This document shows, in pieces, positions 31,771 through 43,214 of a stretch of DNA of 64,000 nt. How positions within the stretch are numbered: the first letter of the stretch is position 1; the number at the start of each line of letters is the position of its first letter. The notes beneath the pieces are model-generated. The model worked only from the letters and a program-made list of their open reading frames with translations. It did not search any database and was not told where the DNA came from. The stretch is from Limnephilus marmoratus (taxonomy: Eukaryota > Arthropoda > Insecta > Trichoptera > Limnephilidae): assembly GCA_917880885.1 (NCBI GenBank), contig OU862921.1, positions 54,362,508-54,426,507 on the forward strand, given 5' to 3'. Made by a program: the position numbers and the translations under genes.

Positions 31771-31782
31771 TAGGTGCAATTT

Positions 31783-33210
31783 ATGTCGATTTCAAAAAAG
31801 CTTTTGATAAAGTTAACCACTCCATCATACACTTAAAAAGCTTGATCAAATAGGAATACATGGAGACATGGAGACCTATTTCGCTGGGTGAAATCATTTT
31901 TATGTAACAGAACGCAACTAGTATTTATTAATGGATACAAATCATCCTCTATATATGTAACTTCTTGTGTACCACAGGGGTCAAATTCGGGCCCTCTTCT
32001 TTTTCTAATATTCATAAATGACCTTGGTTCAAAATTAAACTGTGATTATGCTTTTTTAGCCAATGATCTTTAAATTTTCCGTAAAATTAAGTCTTTTTCT
32101 GATCATCAACTGGTTCAAAATGACCTCGACCCACTCAAAAACTGGTGTATTGCCAATGATTTGCACTGTGATTGATTATTGTTTTAGTTACATCCCTAAA
32201 ATAAAAAGTGAAAGGTCGATAGTGAATCATGCTGCACATTTCTATTCAAGTTGTCCATAGAAATACATAAAAACATTCTGTCAGACGCGCAGTCTGACAC
32301 ATAATTTATCCCTCCAAATTTCCTACGGGCGCCCGACATTGTTAATTTTTATTAACTATTTTTATATAAAATGATAAAAAAGTGAGGTGACAAAAGTGTT
32401 TATTACACATTTATACAATAGAATAAGTATTGTTGTTTACATAATCTGTGATTTTAGTACCGTTTTCACATAAAAACATCACGTGAGTCATTTTCACATT
32501 TTTTTAATGTTTGCATTCTAAATTTTAATATTTACAAATATTAATATTTATTTGTAATATAATAATTCGAAAGCTTATTTTGTAACCTGTCTAAAACAGT
32601 TTTCACTATTTGGCTACGTTCAGAAATGTTTCATTTATAGATCTTTATTTGTGAAGCGGTAATAATACAAAGTTTTCGTAAAATGTCATTTCGTTAAAGA
32701 CGTTAAAAGTGCATATTGGCGATTTTCTGAGGGGTTAAGTGCAAACCATTTAAAATGATTGGATTTATTCATAGAATATATAAACCTTTCATAGATGCTC
32801 TATCAATTCTAACTCTTAACAATTCCTTAATTAGAAGTAAAGTTGAATATAAAAGCACTATTTGGAATCCACGTTACAACGTTGCAAACATGAAAATATT
32901 GTAGAATCAGATAAAAAAAAATGCTAAGATTGTTATCTTTTAAATGTGAATTACATAAACATCTTAGATCATGCGACTTGAATACTTCAAAATTAATACA
33001 GTTAACATCAGAATGCAATTGACTGATCTAATATGTTTATACAAAATATTTCACGGCCATCCTGATACTTCATTGTGTCTTAGCAATATTGATATAAATG
33101 TTCCCAATTCCCATTGTTTAAGACGCCATAATATGTTTCACCTAAACACATTTAAAAATAATATCGCCTATTTTAGCCCTCTGACCTTCGACCAAGTATA
33201 CCCTGATTGA
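31783..33210 (+). pseudogene. Jockey-like non-LTR ORF2 remnant
   Basis: Plus-strand RT fragments in order: DFKKAFDKVNH (from 31783), then after a frameshift RWVKSFLCNRTQLVFINGY, VPQGSNSGPLLFLIFINDL, and FLANDLKIFRK in place of the catalytic FADD, so the metal-binding Asp pair is lost. Homology stops near 32165 and resumes near 32730 with MIGFIHRIYKPFIDAL, NSLIRSKVEYKSTIWNP and C-terminal NTFKNNIAYFSP. The 560 bp between is unrelated AT-rich sequence. Several stops and frameshifts show an old, dead copy. Confidence 0.8.
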
Positions 33211-33419
33211 AGTCTCTGACCTAAATGTGTCGACTATTTAATAAGATAGAGTGTGCTGAAGTAGATATTTTTGTCGATAATTTATATGGATTAAAAAAAA
33301 TGCTCTGCGATTGCTGAAAAATATGTGCTAATTTATTATGTATCATTCGTGTCTTGCCTCTCTTTAGTTGTCATTTGAATAAACTTAGAATTTTTATAAT
33401 TTTCCATTTCTAACTGTTT

Positions 33420-33720
33420 TTGTTTTTAAACGACTTCAAAAAGGAAGAGTTTCTCAATTCGACTGTATTTTTTTTAATGTTTGTTACCTCAGAACTTTCG
33501 ACTAGGAGAACCGATATTGATGATTCTTTTTTTATTTGAAAGCTGGTGCTTTTCATGTGGTCCCATTTTAATTTGGTCTAGTTCCGACAATGGGATCCAT
33601 GAGAAAACCATATAAGTCTTAAATTTGAATTAAGTATGTGCGTGACAAATGGACGAATAACTCAATATACGGCCGGGTATCTTTGCTGACACCGACTCCA
33701 AAAATAACAATCGTACCTAC
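33420..33720 (+). repeat. Interspersed insect repeat (CGACTTCAAAAAGGAAGAG type)
   Basis: Contains AAACGACTTCAAAAAGGAAG, GAAAGCTGGTGCTTTTCATG and GGGATCCATGAGAAAACC in the order I recall from common insect interspersed repeats. No coding sequence; boundaries are not defined. Confidence 0.45.
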
Positions 33721-34173
33721 AGATTGATGAGTAGAAAAAGTAAGTTGTTTATAAATTTGTAGAATTTCGTTTTTTTGTTTTGTTAAAATTTTTATTTATA
33801 TTTTATTTAATATTTATTTAAACATGCTTCAAAATTTACCATCGTATAATTTGGCTGATTGATTTTATATAAATTTTTACCTATTTGTCTTATTTGTTTT
33901 GTAACTGAGTTTTTATAACTATTTTTATAACTATAAAAACCCAGTATAAATAAATAAATAAATATTCTCACTTAACTCTCACGTAATTGTTGCTAAATAT
34001 TATTTTTCAATATGGATGAATAATCAAGAAATGCTCTCTTAATCGGTATTACATAGTTACGTTATTTCTACAAATTGTAAAATTCCTGTATTTTCCCCGT
34101 TATAATATTTTTCCCCTTACTGTAAAATATGTACACTCACGAAATGCATGTCACCATTTCCCCTTAAGTAAAA
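33721..34173. other. AT-rich spacer
   Basis: T-rich and (AAAT)n runs near 33775-33830 and 33940-33965 look like retroelement tails. Nothing else is recognisable. Confidence 0.35.
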
Positions 34174-34735
34174 GTTATTGAGTTCGCAGATGACATACCT
34201 TTCTTCTTATCATCCAAAGTCATTCCATCCGTCGTCAAATATCTTAACGAAGCCATGGATGCCCTTTGCACTTTAAATGGTATTGAACTTTCAGTCCAAA
34301 AGAGTCAGTGTGTCACCTTCTCAAACCGTCATAATAATCCCCCCCCTGTTAAAATTTTATTTAAAAACTCTCCAATCCCCAATGCATCTGAAATTAAATA
34401 GGAAACTTGAATGGTCTTCCCAAATAGTTACTAAATATGAAAAAAATTTAAATATCATCAGATCATTGACTGGCGTCTGGTGGGGTGCACATCCTACCTG
34501 CATTAAGTTGCTTTACAATGCACTTATTCGAAGCCATCTCGACTATGCCTGCCCACTGTTTAGTACTGCATCCAAAAATGCACTCAGTAAATTAGACAAA
34601 ATTCAATCTAAGTCATTGCGAATAATAACTGGAGCGATGCAATCGTCGCCCATCAATTCCCTTCAAGTAGAATGTTCTGATCCCCCTCTTTATTTAAGGC
34701 GTCATTTGCTGACAAATTTATTCTTACATGTTTAA
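34174..34735 (+). pseudogene. I/R1-type non-LTR RT fragment
   Basis: Begins VIEFADDIPFFLSS (RT catalytic motif) and continues through the post-RT region with LLYNALIRSHLDYACPLF, IQSKSLRIITGAMQSSPINS and VECSDPPLYLRRHLL. The 'GAM-SSP-N-L-VE---PPL-LRR' pattern is typical of I/R1-group ORF2 proteins, unlike the jockey-type copies nearby. The frame breaks near 34400, and both ends are truncated. No tail is visible. Confidence 0.75.
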
Positions 34736-34739
34736 ATTC

Positions 34740-36350
34740 ATATAGCCTTACTAAAAAAGAACCACAGCACGCCCGATAACCCGTGTTATTTCAATAACAT
34801 AAATAAACCTCGTGTACACTAAAACACGTTTTATTACCAATAACCTTTCCTACCTGGTCACGCTGTTAAAATGCATTGAAGATCTGACAACATTGTATAT
34901 GGTTTTAATTTACTAGTAAAAAATGTTGTTTTAATTCTTCTCCGCTAGGGGCATTATTGGCGCGCCTGCGCTTTAGTTCCAAATGGCCCGCTATGAAAAA
35001 ATAGTTTGTTATGTTTTTCGCGGGATGTCGAAGATTTTGTTAGTACCTAAATGTTGTGATTTTACTTAATAATTTCTATTGTAGTGACAAATTTACTCTT
35101 CTATTCACACAATTGATATATTTACCATGTTATTTGTGTGGTTTACATCAGTTTAATCAAGTTATTGTTCAAACGCCGTACTTTCAAAATTGAACTGTCA
35201 GAATATTGTTTTATAGGTTACTTAAATGATAAAATTAACATTTTAAGATCTTTATTTTAAGAGAATTTCTTAAAAGTGATAATTTTTTATAATTTTACTA
35301 TCTAATACATGTGTTCGTAAACGTATCAAAGAAATTAACGTCTTCAGAGATGTAAGAAATCTGTTTTAAATGTCGGTAGTATCTCTAAGTTATTTTTTGG
35401 CAATAAAAAAAAACTTTGAAATTTTTTTTTTCCTTGCATACGAGGAAAAAGTAAGGTGATGGTTTAACCACTTGCTGACATACATTGTGCTTACTACATT
35501 GTGCGAAACATCTCTGCCTACTGTTATGCCTCCTCGGTTTTTGAATGATCGCATCAATGTGGTTTCATGCTCATATCTAACTATACGCCTGACTAAAAGC
35601 GATCAGAGCGTCGCATAATCGTCGTCGCGCGTCGGTGTGTCAGTAATAAGATAAAAACAGCTTTTTCTGAAAATGACGACATTTTATGAAAAAACTTTAA
35701 ATTGCTATAAATATTTACTGATTATAGATTTATTTGCGTATGTACATATATTCTAAAAGGAAATTAAATTTTTTACAATTTCTTTCAATAAATTTCTTTC
35801 TGCGCTGTATAAATAATTCAAATATTAATATTGGGGAATTCAGCAAGAATTGGTAACCCTGGAGCAGACGGTACCTACTTCGACGAAAGCGGCGACCAAC
35901 AGTTCAGCAGCTGGACCTCTCGACTCCCGCGCTTACCCAGCCACAAACAACAATGCCCATATGCTGCCAAAAGATAGAATGCATTAAAAAAAAAAATTAC
36001 ATAAAATCTGACTACTTTTGTAAAAAAATGCAATCTAATTTTGGTGGTCCATTGTGCGACTTCACTATGGCTTTTGCACGGCGCAGGTAGCGCGCTGATT
36101 AAAGATGAGTGATTTCGAAGAAACAGGAAATTCTTGCTTTTCATAATAGAATGTTGGATTTAAAATTAGTATTTTGATTAAAATGTAAACTGTCATAGAA
36201 GATACACAACACATGCCTTAGGTTTTTTTGCATCGATATATTTTGATATGCTATGATTTTTTGCTTTTTCGTTCAAAAGAAAATTGGTGACTTTTACTAT
36301 GTTTTTTTCCAAAGCGCGTTTCAGATTTTAAGTTCAATGAGCTACTGCTA
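34740..36350. other. Unannotated spacer
   Basis: No supported gene or repeat. Short T and A runs only; a GC-richer patch at 35860-35950 carries no recognisable motif. Confidence 0.4.
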
Positions 36351-36357
36351 TTGTGGC

Positions 36358-36820
36358 GGGTGGGCCATAGACGTGCGATCAACTTCAAAAATTTGTAGCC
36401 TATAATAGCAGGTCATAGTTTCAACAAAACGGCGTGATATGCCATACATCGAATGTGTAAACGGCAATCGTAAACAAGATTTTTACAAGAAAACTCATCC
36501 AGCACCGAGGGGACATTCCCTATCTCTCCAAGACTAGATCACCTTTTCTGGGAATACATTAAAATCAATAATTCTGTCATAATCTAACCACAGCTGTCCA
36601 GTTGAAGTCCAATAATTGGGAAGAAATAACTGCTGTTCAAATGCAAGTACCATCGAGTTTTGGTCAAGATTTGAAGAGTGTTTGCGTCGTAATTGTTCAT
36701 ATTTGAACGATGTACGAGTAGTTTTTAAAGAAATAAATTTGGCGGGTGTCTGTATTTGTTTCGGTAGTATTAACTATTGTTTTTCAACGAGTTTTTCTAA
36801 GATAGCTTTATGGCCCACCC
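36358..36820 (+). mobile_element. Decayed mariner/IS630-like transposon
   Basis: The termini GGGTGGGCCATA (36358-36369) and TATGGCCCACCC (36809-36820) are exact inverted repeats of 12 bp. Between them a plus-strand piece reads PRLDHLFWEYIK, which fits the SPDLxPLDFFLWGYIK catalytic block of such transposases. A later piece with CLRRNCSYLN fits their C-terminus. Stops and frameshifts intervene and most of the transposase is gone, so the copy is dead. Confidence 0.65.
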
Positions 36821-36879
36821 TATACAAAGAGTTCAAAACATTTTACATTCCACGACATTGTAAATATGTAATTAACTAA

Positions 36880-39020
36880 ATGCATATGGTTGGGCATTTA
36901 CACAATCATAGCTACACTTACCTACATACATCTACATATATCATAGACTCTGTGCTTGTAGCTTGATTGACACATGTTCCTTACCTATCCCATCCCTATC
37001 ATTCTATCCCATCCCAATGAACTTGTTATTTTTGTTACCATAACAAATCAGTGTCGTCTATCGAACCTCGCCGTGAAAGAACACAATTTTCCGCTCCGCA
37101 TTCTCTACCCGCATATCAAAGTAATACCGCGAATAATAATATACAAGTGTATAAACAAAGGCCACCCATGAGAGAAGAGAAGTACCATAAGGTTCCTCAG
37201 TAAGTCCCTTCCTTCCTTTCCTTTCCCTTATGTGCATTCATTTTTACTTGTGCAGTGGTCTATCATACATCTCAAAATACATATAAGGTCCTTGGACATT
37301 CGCATTCACACAAAACCCATCATTCATGGCGCATTCTCGCAAAATCTTTCAGCATATATATATATGTAAATAATAATTATTTAAAAATCTTATCTTTTGC
37401 CATTAACAGTGTAATAATTGTAATATTAATAGTAAATGAGGCATGAAATAGCATCTGTAAAATCATGCGATGTGTAGTGATTTTAAAATTACGTCCTCTG
37501 AGTGCAAAACCTTATCATCTGCAAGCTTAAACTTTCTAGTGTTTATCAGATAAGTATGTTTCTGTAACTGTTTGTACATAAAAATATAATGCCTAGTAAG
37601 AAATATTTGTACAGCGCCCTAGAGGTGATTTTTCACTAAAAACGGCGCCATACTAATTATTATAACCACATGTGTTTAACGACTGTTTTGTTAGCAGTTA
37701 GCATTTAGCACATTGTGCATAACCTCTCAGTAGCCTGCAGATATAAGCACGTTGCATGCAACGCATTGCATATGGAGACTAATATAATATGATCTTGCTC
37801 CAGATTTGAGTTATTGTGCAGACAAATGCTTTTGAATAAACAAATAATATTTTACACCTAGGCAGAAAACAGAACACTGAATAATATTTTATTGTTCATT
37901 TTTCGTAAGGAAGGCACAGCTTTTCAGCCTTTACGAACTGTACGCCCTCATCCCCGCTATCTGTACTATCTCAACAAATCCACGTTCCCCGAAAATATTT
38001 AACTAATCCATGTTTTGACTTCTATTAATTTAATCTCAATGTCAAGCGATTTACATTACATACTCATAGATATACCATATGTATTTGTGGTATCTAATAT
38101 AATATTACATTATGAAGGTCTCTTTGCTTGCTAGCGAAAACCCATAAATAAAAGAATTTGTAGATTATAAGTAAAGTACCTATATAGTAAAAATATCCAT
38201 TTATGTTTAGTTAAAGGATTGGTTGGCCTGCCGGCCTGTGTGCAATCTGGTCATATATCAGTGTTATTCTGAAGGATTTGGCTGTGTGTTTGTTTGGACA
38301 CTGTTTCTTCAAGAAATTTATCGATAAGGAGAAGCAACCTTGAAAATGTATTTTTTGTTCCAGAAAAATAAGAATCTTCCAGTATTTTTTTAAACTAAAT
38401 ATCGTCACACTTAAATAATGTTAGTTGTGTATGTTTGTTATAACATCTTATTATCTTCCATATATTTTTAAAAATTCTAGAATCGTTAATTATATTTTAA
38501 AAAAAATATATATATATATATACATTTAATAAAATATGGAAAAAAATATAGTTGGTGTTGGTATACATAATTATAATAACAATGCTTTATAAATTAAAGA
38601 AATAATATACCTATTCAATAAAGTGGTATTCATATACATATGTCAAGTTGTTTAACTGTATTAATAATTTTTATTTTTCTCAAAAAACTTTGAAAAAATT
38701 GAGAATTAGTTTATCAAACACTGGATGAAACCTAAATTGAATTTAGAACTCTATTTTTTCAATTTAAAAATAAAATAAAAAAAATAACCAATAACGTAAA
38801 AGGACTTTTCGTATTTTGTATTTTGTAAGGTGTTTGTGTTTATTTGGTTTACAAGAAGGTACTAATATTTTGAAATCGGTAGTATTACCTACTATACCCA
38901 TGACATCTGATAACGTGCGAATTTGTTTACCTTCCGAGGATGACGATGTTTGCTATAAGCTATAAACATCTGACAGCTTTCACGAAATGTGACGATCCGA
39001 ATCAGGCATTGGTTGGCACT
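36880..39020. other. Unannotated AT-rich spacer
   Basis: Apart from the short dispersed repeat at 37612-37660, nothing recognisable. Scattered (AT)n runs lie near 38500-38525. Confidence 0.4.
37612..37660 (-). repeat. Short dispersed repeat, copy 2
   Basis: Reverse-complement match to 5165-5215: TGGCGCCGTTTTTAGTGAAA, then AATCACCTC and AGGGCGCTGTACAAATA. Confidence 0.5.
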
Positions 39021-39022
39021 CA

Positions 39023-39200
39023 ATAGCGCCGTTTACACGCACACTTTGGAGCGACCGAGTCCCGCGCCACTTCAGGCCGCCGCGCAGAAAAGTCTCACAG
39101 TGAACTGCGCTGTAAACCTATCGGTCTTTACTTTTCTGCGCGGCGGCCTGAAGTGGCGCGGGACTCGGTCGCACCGAAGTGTGCGTATAAACGGCGCTAT
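39023..39200. mobile_element. Long palindrome / foldback MITE (71-bp arms)
   Basis: The left arm (39023-39093, ATAGCGCCGTTTACACGCAC...) and right arm (39130-39200, ...GTGCGTATAAACGGCGCTAT) are inverted copies differing at only a few positions, around a 36-nt loop. The GC-rich inner arm (GGCCGCCGCGCAGAAAAGT) stands out from the AT-rich surroundings. There is no coding capacity. A small MITE is the likeliest explanation; the target-site duplication is unclear. Confidence 0.85.
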
Positions 39201-39204
39201 AGTC

Positions 39205-42200
39205 CTTGCGGCTATCCCTAATGTGTGCACTGTCTGATCAGTGGAAGTGATAAGAGAGTGAAGTTAAAAGCTCTGTCTGGCAGGAGAGGTGATGGAAGCC
39301 ATTATCGGCCGATCTAGCCCAGTGTTAACTTTCTACGGCGAATTACCACTTTCCAGATAATTATTTTCTAAAAGCTTTAGAAAGTACAATAAAGTGGGTC
39401 ATATTGTTTCAACAATGGACTATTGTGACAGGTCGGTAATGGCTATATAATATTAGCACAAACTATTGGTAATCGGTTTTCTTTAGTATTATTTTGAGTG
39501 TTAAATATGTTATTTTGTGTGTGCCAATTATATCAGAAAGCAGAATGCAACCAATACAAGCGTGCGACGCATTCCGCTGAGATTCATCGGTCCACTGTCC
39601 AGGTCCAGTCACCAGTCATTCATTACTCAATAATCCCATTATATCAACTGCCATTTCGGAGCCGATCAATAACTCCAATTAAAATCCATTCCCCGACCAA
39701 CTTTAATAATTTGACAAATGATTATTCAGTGGCTTTAGGATATAATGACATTATTATTATTAAAGGCTCTCACGAAAATGTACAAGGATTCATTGTTTAA
39801 ACTTTGAACGATCCGTTCTGATTGATCGATCGAACTAAAATACCGATGTGATGAGCAGGGAGCGGGGAGCTGTTCCACTGTTCGTGTCCGTATTTCAGAT
39901 GCCCCGCGGATAGGGAATATGAATAGAAGTGATGGTCATATAATTTTGACAGAGAGCATATTACTGCGGGTGGTATTTTATATACGTACCTTTCCACACA
40001 CGATAATATAAACCTAGCTACCACAGATTTTTCCAGATAAAACTTTTTCCCAGAAGTACCGTTTTCTAATGCATTCCTAAATAGTCATGAAAATATATCA
40101 AAATAACCAATTAACATACTAATGATTATTATGGGTCATTGTACAGTGATAAGTGATAATGTGTAGGCAGGTTAGATAATATCAACTTTCTGACTTTAAT
40201 TCCTACCACGTAGATTTGAATGGAAACCTATGTTGCCACTGACTTAGTATCTTTTGGTTTTAGCTCATCATGCGCTCTGTCTCTCTTACAATTTTATGGC
40301 GTCTTACATCGCCTTTTAATAATAATGATTATGAAACACAGACAGTTTTGCATATGAAATCTAAGAATGGTTAGTAGTTTGAATCAAAACACAACATTTA
40401 ACCACATAACATTTATTGAATCAAAACACAACATTTAACCACATAACTTTATTCTATGGTATCTGCATCTAATAATCGCCAGAGAGACGGTCTAAAATTT
40501 CAAATAACTGATTGTCCAGAAGCAATCATTGGATGAGCTCAAATAGATTGTAATTGAATCTTCAATGAATAAGTTTCTCTGAACTTCCACAAGCAGACGT
40601 CAGCATAACACTGATAATTCCAATAATAATAACCAATAATGATTTCAGAAATTGACATTTAAAGATACCAAACTATTGATGTCAATGTGCACGCTGATTT
40701 TCTCCTTAAAACTTAAGTGAACTGAACTGTAAGCACAGGGTTCTTATTGAGGCCACGTTGCTACTTACATAATTCGTACGACGTTTTACGTCTAGACTAT
40801 GGCAATGAAATAAACGTGCAAGTCTCACTAATTATCAAATTAACAAATTACAATCGGTTTTCAGTACGACGGCAAGATTAATCTCTAGCGCACTTAAAAA
40901 AACACCATATTATTTCATTGCATCTTAAAATTATTCGTGGGCATAAATGTCCAGAAAGAATTCAGTTCGGGCTTTGTATTTATTTAACTTAATTAACGAC
41001 ATGTATGGCCCCGGCTTATTTATCGAAACTGAGCATTCCTGAAAATACCAATTTCCAAAAAGACAATCATCTCTCGGACCAGTGACATCATCAGCTATGT
41101 GAAGGTTGAAGAAACCAAAGCGCACACCATACTAAGTTCGGTGAGCGCGGTGAGCGTGCTTTCGGAGCGTCATGCCATCAAGCATCTCTCTATGCCTCAA
41201 GCCTAGAATAAATTGCCACACGTGACAGAATTTAAAAAAAAGCGTAATACTCATCTCTTCAGATTTTTTTTTTAGGATGAGCCGAATTTGTGAGTAGAAG
41301 GTGGTTCGCAGTTAGTTCCTTCCTTTCCCACGGACCACTGGAAGTTTTGTAAACTTATATCATAGAAATAAATTAGGATATGATCTGAGGTTGTTGAAAA
41401 TAATTTCATCGAACGGTTCACGATCACCTCGCCAACGCCAACGGTTTTGCTCGCAAATGTCTACATGCAAAATCGACATATGTAAATATGAAGGTACTGT
41501 ACCTAGGGACACAATAACTGAGAGTTATTAATTTTAATATAATTTATTTAACATATTATAATAAAGCGAATATAAAACTTTATTCCACTTAATTTTATTT
41601 GACCGTAACCGGTTTCAGCTCGTTAGAGCCATCTTCAGACTGGAATTCCAACATGAATTATCACTCTCAAAAATAGAAATATTAAAGAATTTATTTAACC
41701 TAACTGTTTCAAGTCATTTTCAAGCTCTGCCACGCGCCACCTTGATAAGTAAACCTATTAATCCTTTATTTTATTTATTTATTTAATTATAAGGATCTAT
41801 ATACTCGTATCTGTCTAACCTTGCCGTTACAAGCTTATTGCGGGGATAGGAATTGTTGTAATATTTGTAGGTAGTATAGGGTCGTACCATAATATTATTT
41901 TAGTATTCTAAACTACGAAAGATAATAATAATAGACCTATTTTCTATTAAAATTACATTGATGGATAGAGTGGTCAAACAAAATAATTATTTAGAACATG
42001 AATGCATTCCTCACAGTGAAGTGGCGGCAGAGTTGTTGTTGGGACAGTGCGCAGTGGGTAGCAGAGAGTAGATATAGACAATGGACATAGACAACCATCG
42101 GTCGCGTGTTTATTTTGCCCTAAGGAAATTAAAACAGAATAGATGAGAGGAACTTCAAAGATTATAATGGAGAGAGACAGGGTTATTTACAAATATAATG

Positions 42201-42300
42201 GAGTGAAGCACAAATGTGGAATGAAACACCCTGCGCATGCAAGTCATTCAGGAGTCTTACCACATCACTACGAAGGTAAATAAAATGAATCACCACAAGC
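39205..42300. other. Unannotated spacer
   Basis: A 37-bp direct duplication (GAATCAAAACACAACATTTA...) occurs at 40381-40450. A relic with GTAACCGGTTTCAGCTCGTT lies near 41605, similar in pattern to 10599. No supported genes. Confidence 0.4.
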
Positions 42301-42309
42301 ATTTTAGAC

Positions 42310-42575
42310 TATTTACCTTGCAATTTTTTTATTTATTTTTTATTTTTTTTTATTTATTTATTTTTTTTATTTTTATTTCATACAATTTTTGAAAATACAC
42401 TTTTATGTTTTTTTCTTGATTACCATACTAGGCTAATGCCCGTGTTAAGGTAATCATACATGATATAAATTATACAATGTGTGAACTAGAACAAAATATA
42501 GGTTTGAAATAGAAATTATAAGATATTAGAAACAAGAGAAAGAAAAAAGATAAAACAAGGAAAGAACTTGCAATA
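42310..42575 (-). mobile_element. 5'-truncated non-LTR copy (3' UTR only)
   Basis: Nearly identical to 53605-53795, the 3' UTR end of the CR1/L2-like element at 53.6-57.4 kb: TTGATTACCATACTAGGCTA, ATGCCCGTGTTAAGGTAATC and ATATAGGTTTGAAATAGAAA are shared, with the same T-rich (tail) side on the left. It is a dead-on-arrival insertion, which shows the family has transposed in this genome. Confidence 0.85.
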
Positions 42576-42769
42576 TTTTAACATTATTGATCATCTTGCA
42601 CATACAATGCGAAAATCAATTGCTTTTCGTTATTTCATTGATAATTAAACATTTCTGTTAGAAAATCAAATAGGTACCTACCTATTTACAAATGAGTAAG
42701 TATAATGTACATGTGAAATGAATAAGACAGTAAAATAAATATAAAACTGCAACTAAAAATAAATTTTCA

Positions 42770-43210
42770 ATTTGGGATGCGGATATGGGTACCGCCGCCC
42801 CGGAAACCATTTATTGGATAACAAAGACCGCTCTCATAGGTCACCCCAAGTGGTTCGCTACGTTTGGTGACTTTGCAGGGGTGCCCGGGTTCACCGGGCG
42901 AGATTTGTCCGGTGGTCTGGCAATGGATGGGAGGCAGGCCGGATTGGGAGAGACCGGTTGAGGGATATCTTGTGACATATACAGCAGGAATTTCTCAGAA
43001 CAATGCATTGCACCGCATTCATAAGTCCTTCACTCCTGGACACACTGTCCCTCAGATTCCTACCCAACACTCATACATTTTTCCTTCCCAGAATTTCCTC
43101 TCCTTCCTTTCCCTAAAAAACCCTTCACACAGCATCTCCAAAGAGGTCCTGTGAAAAATTATTTTTCTCGGGGCCTCCTGTGTGGAGTTAATGTAAATAA
43201 ACTAAGTGTT
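42770..43210 (+). repeat. Dispersed repeat family R, copy 1 (longest)
   Basis: Starts near ATGGGTACCGCCGCCCCGGA, includes TCACCCCAAGTGGTTCGCTA, and ends near GGGGCCTCCTGTGTGGAGTT. Its first 100 bp match (reverse complement) 47725-47830 and 49040-49130; its last 160 bp match (reverse complement) 46370-46530. No ORF with motifs; a non-autonomous element of unknown class. Confidence 0.65.
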
Positions 43211-43214
43211 AATT

